From JBBQXK01 sp052387255 (GTDB lineage: Bacteria; Pseudomonadota; Alphaproteobacteria; Rhodobacterales; Rhodobacteraceae), in NCBI GenBank assembly GCA_052387255.1, contig JBQTJI010000012.1:13117-77116 (forward strand): DNA of 64,000 nt, written 5' to 3'. The notes below the pieces were generated by a model. It had not been told where the DNA came from and searched no databases. It was given only the letters and a program-made list of their open reading frames with translations. A program made the translations under genes and the position numbers. Below are positions 63,139 through 64,000 of this stretch, piece by piece (the first letter of the stretch is position 1; each line of letters opens with the position of its first letter).

Positions 63139-64000
63139 ATGAAACTCATGACGCAGGCCAGTGCCATCGCGCTGGCCGCCACGACGATGCTGACGGCAGG
63201 CCCGGCCAGTGCCTGGTCGCTGGAAGAGGCCGCCAAGCCCTATGCCGGAACCGAGGTCGAGGTGCTGTTCCTCGACCGCCCCGGCTACAACGCCGCGATC
63301 AAGATGCTGCCCGAGTTCGAGGCGGCGACCGGCATCAAGATCAACATCACCACCGTGCCCTACGAGAACGCGCTTGGCGAACAGGTGCGCGACTTCGTGG
63401 CCGGGGGGGATCTCGACATCGCGCTGATCGACCTGGTGTGGATCGGCAACTTCGCCGAGAACGGCTGGATCGAACCGATCGAGAAATTCACCGCCGATCC
63501 CGCCCTGGCCGACCCCGAACTGGCCATCGACGACTTCTTTCCGCTGGTGCTGAATGCCTTCGGCGGCTGGAACGGCGCGATCTACGGCCTGCCCTTCGAC
63601 AACTATTCGGGCCTGCTGTTCTACAATTCCTGCATGCTCAAGGACGCCGGCTTCGACGCGCCCCCCGCGACCTGGGACGAGGTGATGAACACCTACGGCC
63701 CGGCCCTGACCAAGGACGGCAAGCACGCCTACGCCCTGCAGTCCAAGCGGAACGAGACGCAGTCGGCCGACAGCTTTGCCCGCATGCTCTGGCCCTTCGG
63801 CGGGTCGTTCCTGAATGCCGAGTTCAAGTCGAACCTTATGTCTGCCGAATCGCAGGCGGGCCTGAAGTTCCGGCAGGACCTGATGAAGTACATGCCCGAG
63901 GGGATCGTGGCCTATGACCATTCGGAGGTGGTCAACGCCCTGGCCCAGGGCGACGTGGCCTTCATCACCGAATGGTCGGCCTTCTATTCGACGCTGGCCA
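63139..64000 (+). CDS. ABC transporter substrate-binding protein (family 1), 3'-truncated by window
   Basis: 287 codons are visible. A signal peptide (MKLMTQASAIALAATTMLTAGPASA; cleavage near residue 25) is followed by a MalE/UgpB-type fold: VEVLFLDRPGYNAAIKMLPE, FEAATGIKINI, GDLDIALIDLVWIGNFAENG and LPFDNYSGLLFYNSCMLKDA are typical. It would bind the carbohydrate for the ATPase encoded divergently. GAGGGAGG precedes the ATG. The C-terminal lobe and any permease genes lie outside the window. Confidence 0.9.
   Translation, partial: MKLMTQASAIALAATTMLTAGPASAWSLEEAAKPYAGTEVEVLFLDRPGYNAAIKMLPEFEAATGIKINITTVPYENALGEQVRDFVAGGDLDIALIDLVWIGNFAENGWIEPIEKFTADPALADPELAIDDFFPLVLNAFGGWNGAIYGLPFDNYSGLLFYNSCMLKDAGFDAPPATWDEVMNTYGPALTKDGKHAYALQSKRNETQSADSFARMLWPFGGSFLNAEFKSNLMSAESQAGLKFRQDLMKYMPEGIVAYDHSEVVNALAQGDVAFITEWSAFYSTLA

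Overview
The window is a GC-rich chromosomal segment (about two-thirds G+C by eye) from an alphaproteobacterium, most likely a Rhodobacterales/Paracoccaceae member. The pointers are the CckA hybrid kinase with a CtrA-type box in front of it, the trkA-trkH-hfq-hflX and rpiA-gor-hflK-hflC-degQ gene orders, a single LolC/E-type permease beside lolD, and extragenic palindromes ending in GTAGGGTGC. No rRNA, tRNA, CRISPR array or recognisable transposase was seen. About 63 protein genes fill nearly all of the 64 kb. Two genes are cut by the ends: a GNAT acetyltransferase at the left and a sugar-binding protein at the right.

Layout. 0-6.2 kb: 3-hydroxyisobutyrate-dehydrogenase-like enzyme, penicillin-acylase-family hydrolase, GNAT, and a MaoC-like hydratase/CaiB CoA-transferase pair. 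6.2-16.7 kb (minus strand): hflX, hfq, trkH, trkA, a repeat-bearing 650 bp gap, cckA, an RsmB-type RNA methyltransferase and guaB. 16.8-21.6 kb: a glutamine amidotransferase, an AT-richer patch with an unknown gene and a RelE/ParE-type toxin, phytanoyl-CoA dioxygenase, dihaem cytochrome c and gph. 21.7-26.2 kb: glmU-glmS with a PNPOx-fold protein and AlkD in overlapping reading frames. 26.2-35.7 kb: a lipoprotein, moaA, three tandem RTX proteins and an isochorismatase-type hydrolase. 35.7-43.3 kb: two exporters, a ClpP-like/LprI-like fusion, NicO with DUF1007, a GST, phd-doc and a LuxR solo. 43.3-47.6 kb: parE followed by an accessory stretch (HigBA-type module, duplicated parE tail, HNH endonuclease, BrnTA). 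47.6-56.3 kb: lolD-lolC, a Do-family protease, hflC-hflK, gor, rpiA and an EF-hand protein. 56.4-59.2 kb: two GSTs and sdaA. 59.3-64 kb: a divergent transport/catabolic locus (ABC ATPase, AraM-type dehydrogenase, SIS isomerase and SDR on one side, substrate-binding protein on the other).

How the genes work together. Most blocks are core physiology: envelope precursor synthesis (GlmU/GlmS), envelope quality control (HflKC, Do protease, LolCD), potassium uptake (TrkAH), RNA-based regulation (Hfq) and cell-cycle/phosphorelay control (CckA). The accessory interest lies in three places. First, three RTX genes share an indel-free 891 bp 3' cassette attached to different N-terminal modules, one of which looks like a seven-bladed propeller. 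Second, the 3' end of parE is present twice, and each copy leads directly into a different accessory module (HigBA or HNH). Third, the AraM/SIS/SDR/ABC locus looks like an uptake and catabolic route for a substrate that cannot be named from sequence. All statements come from reading the sequence; no database or structure search was run.
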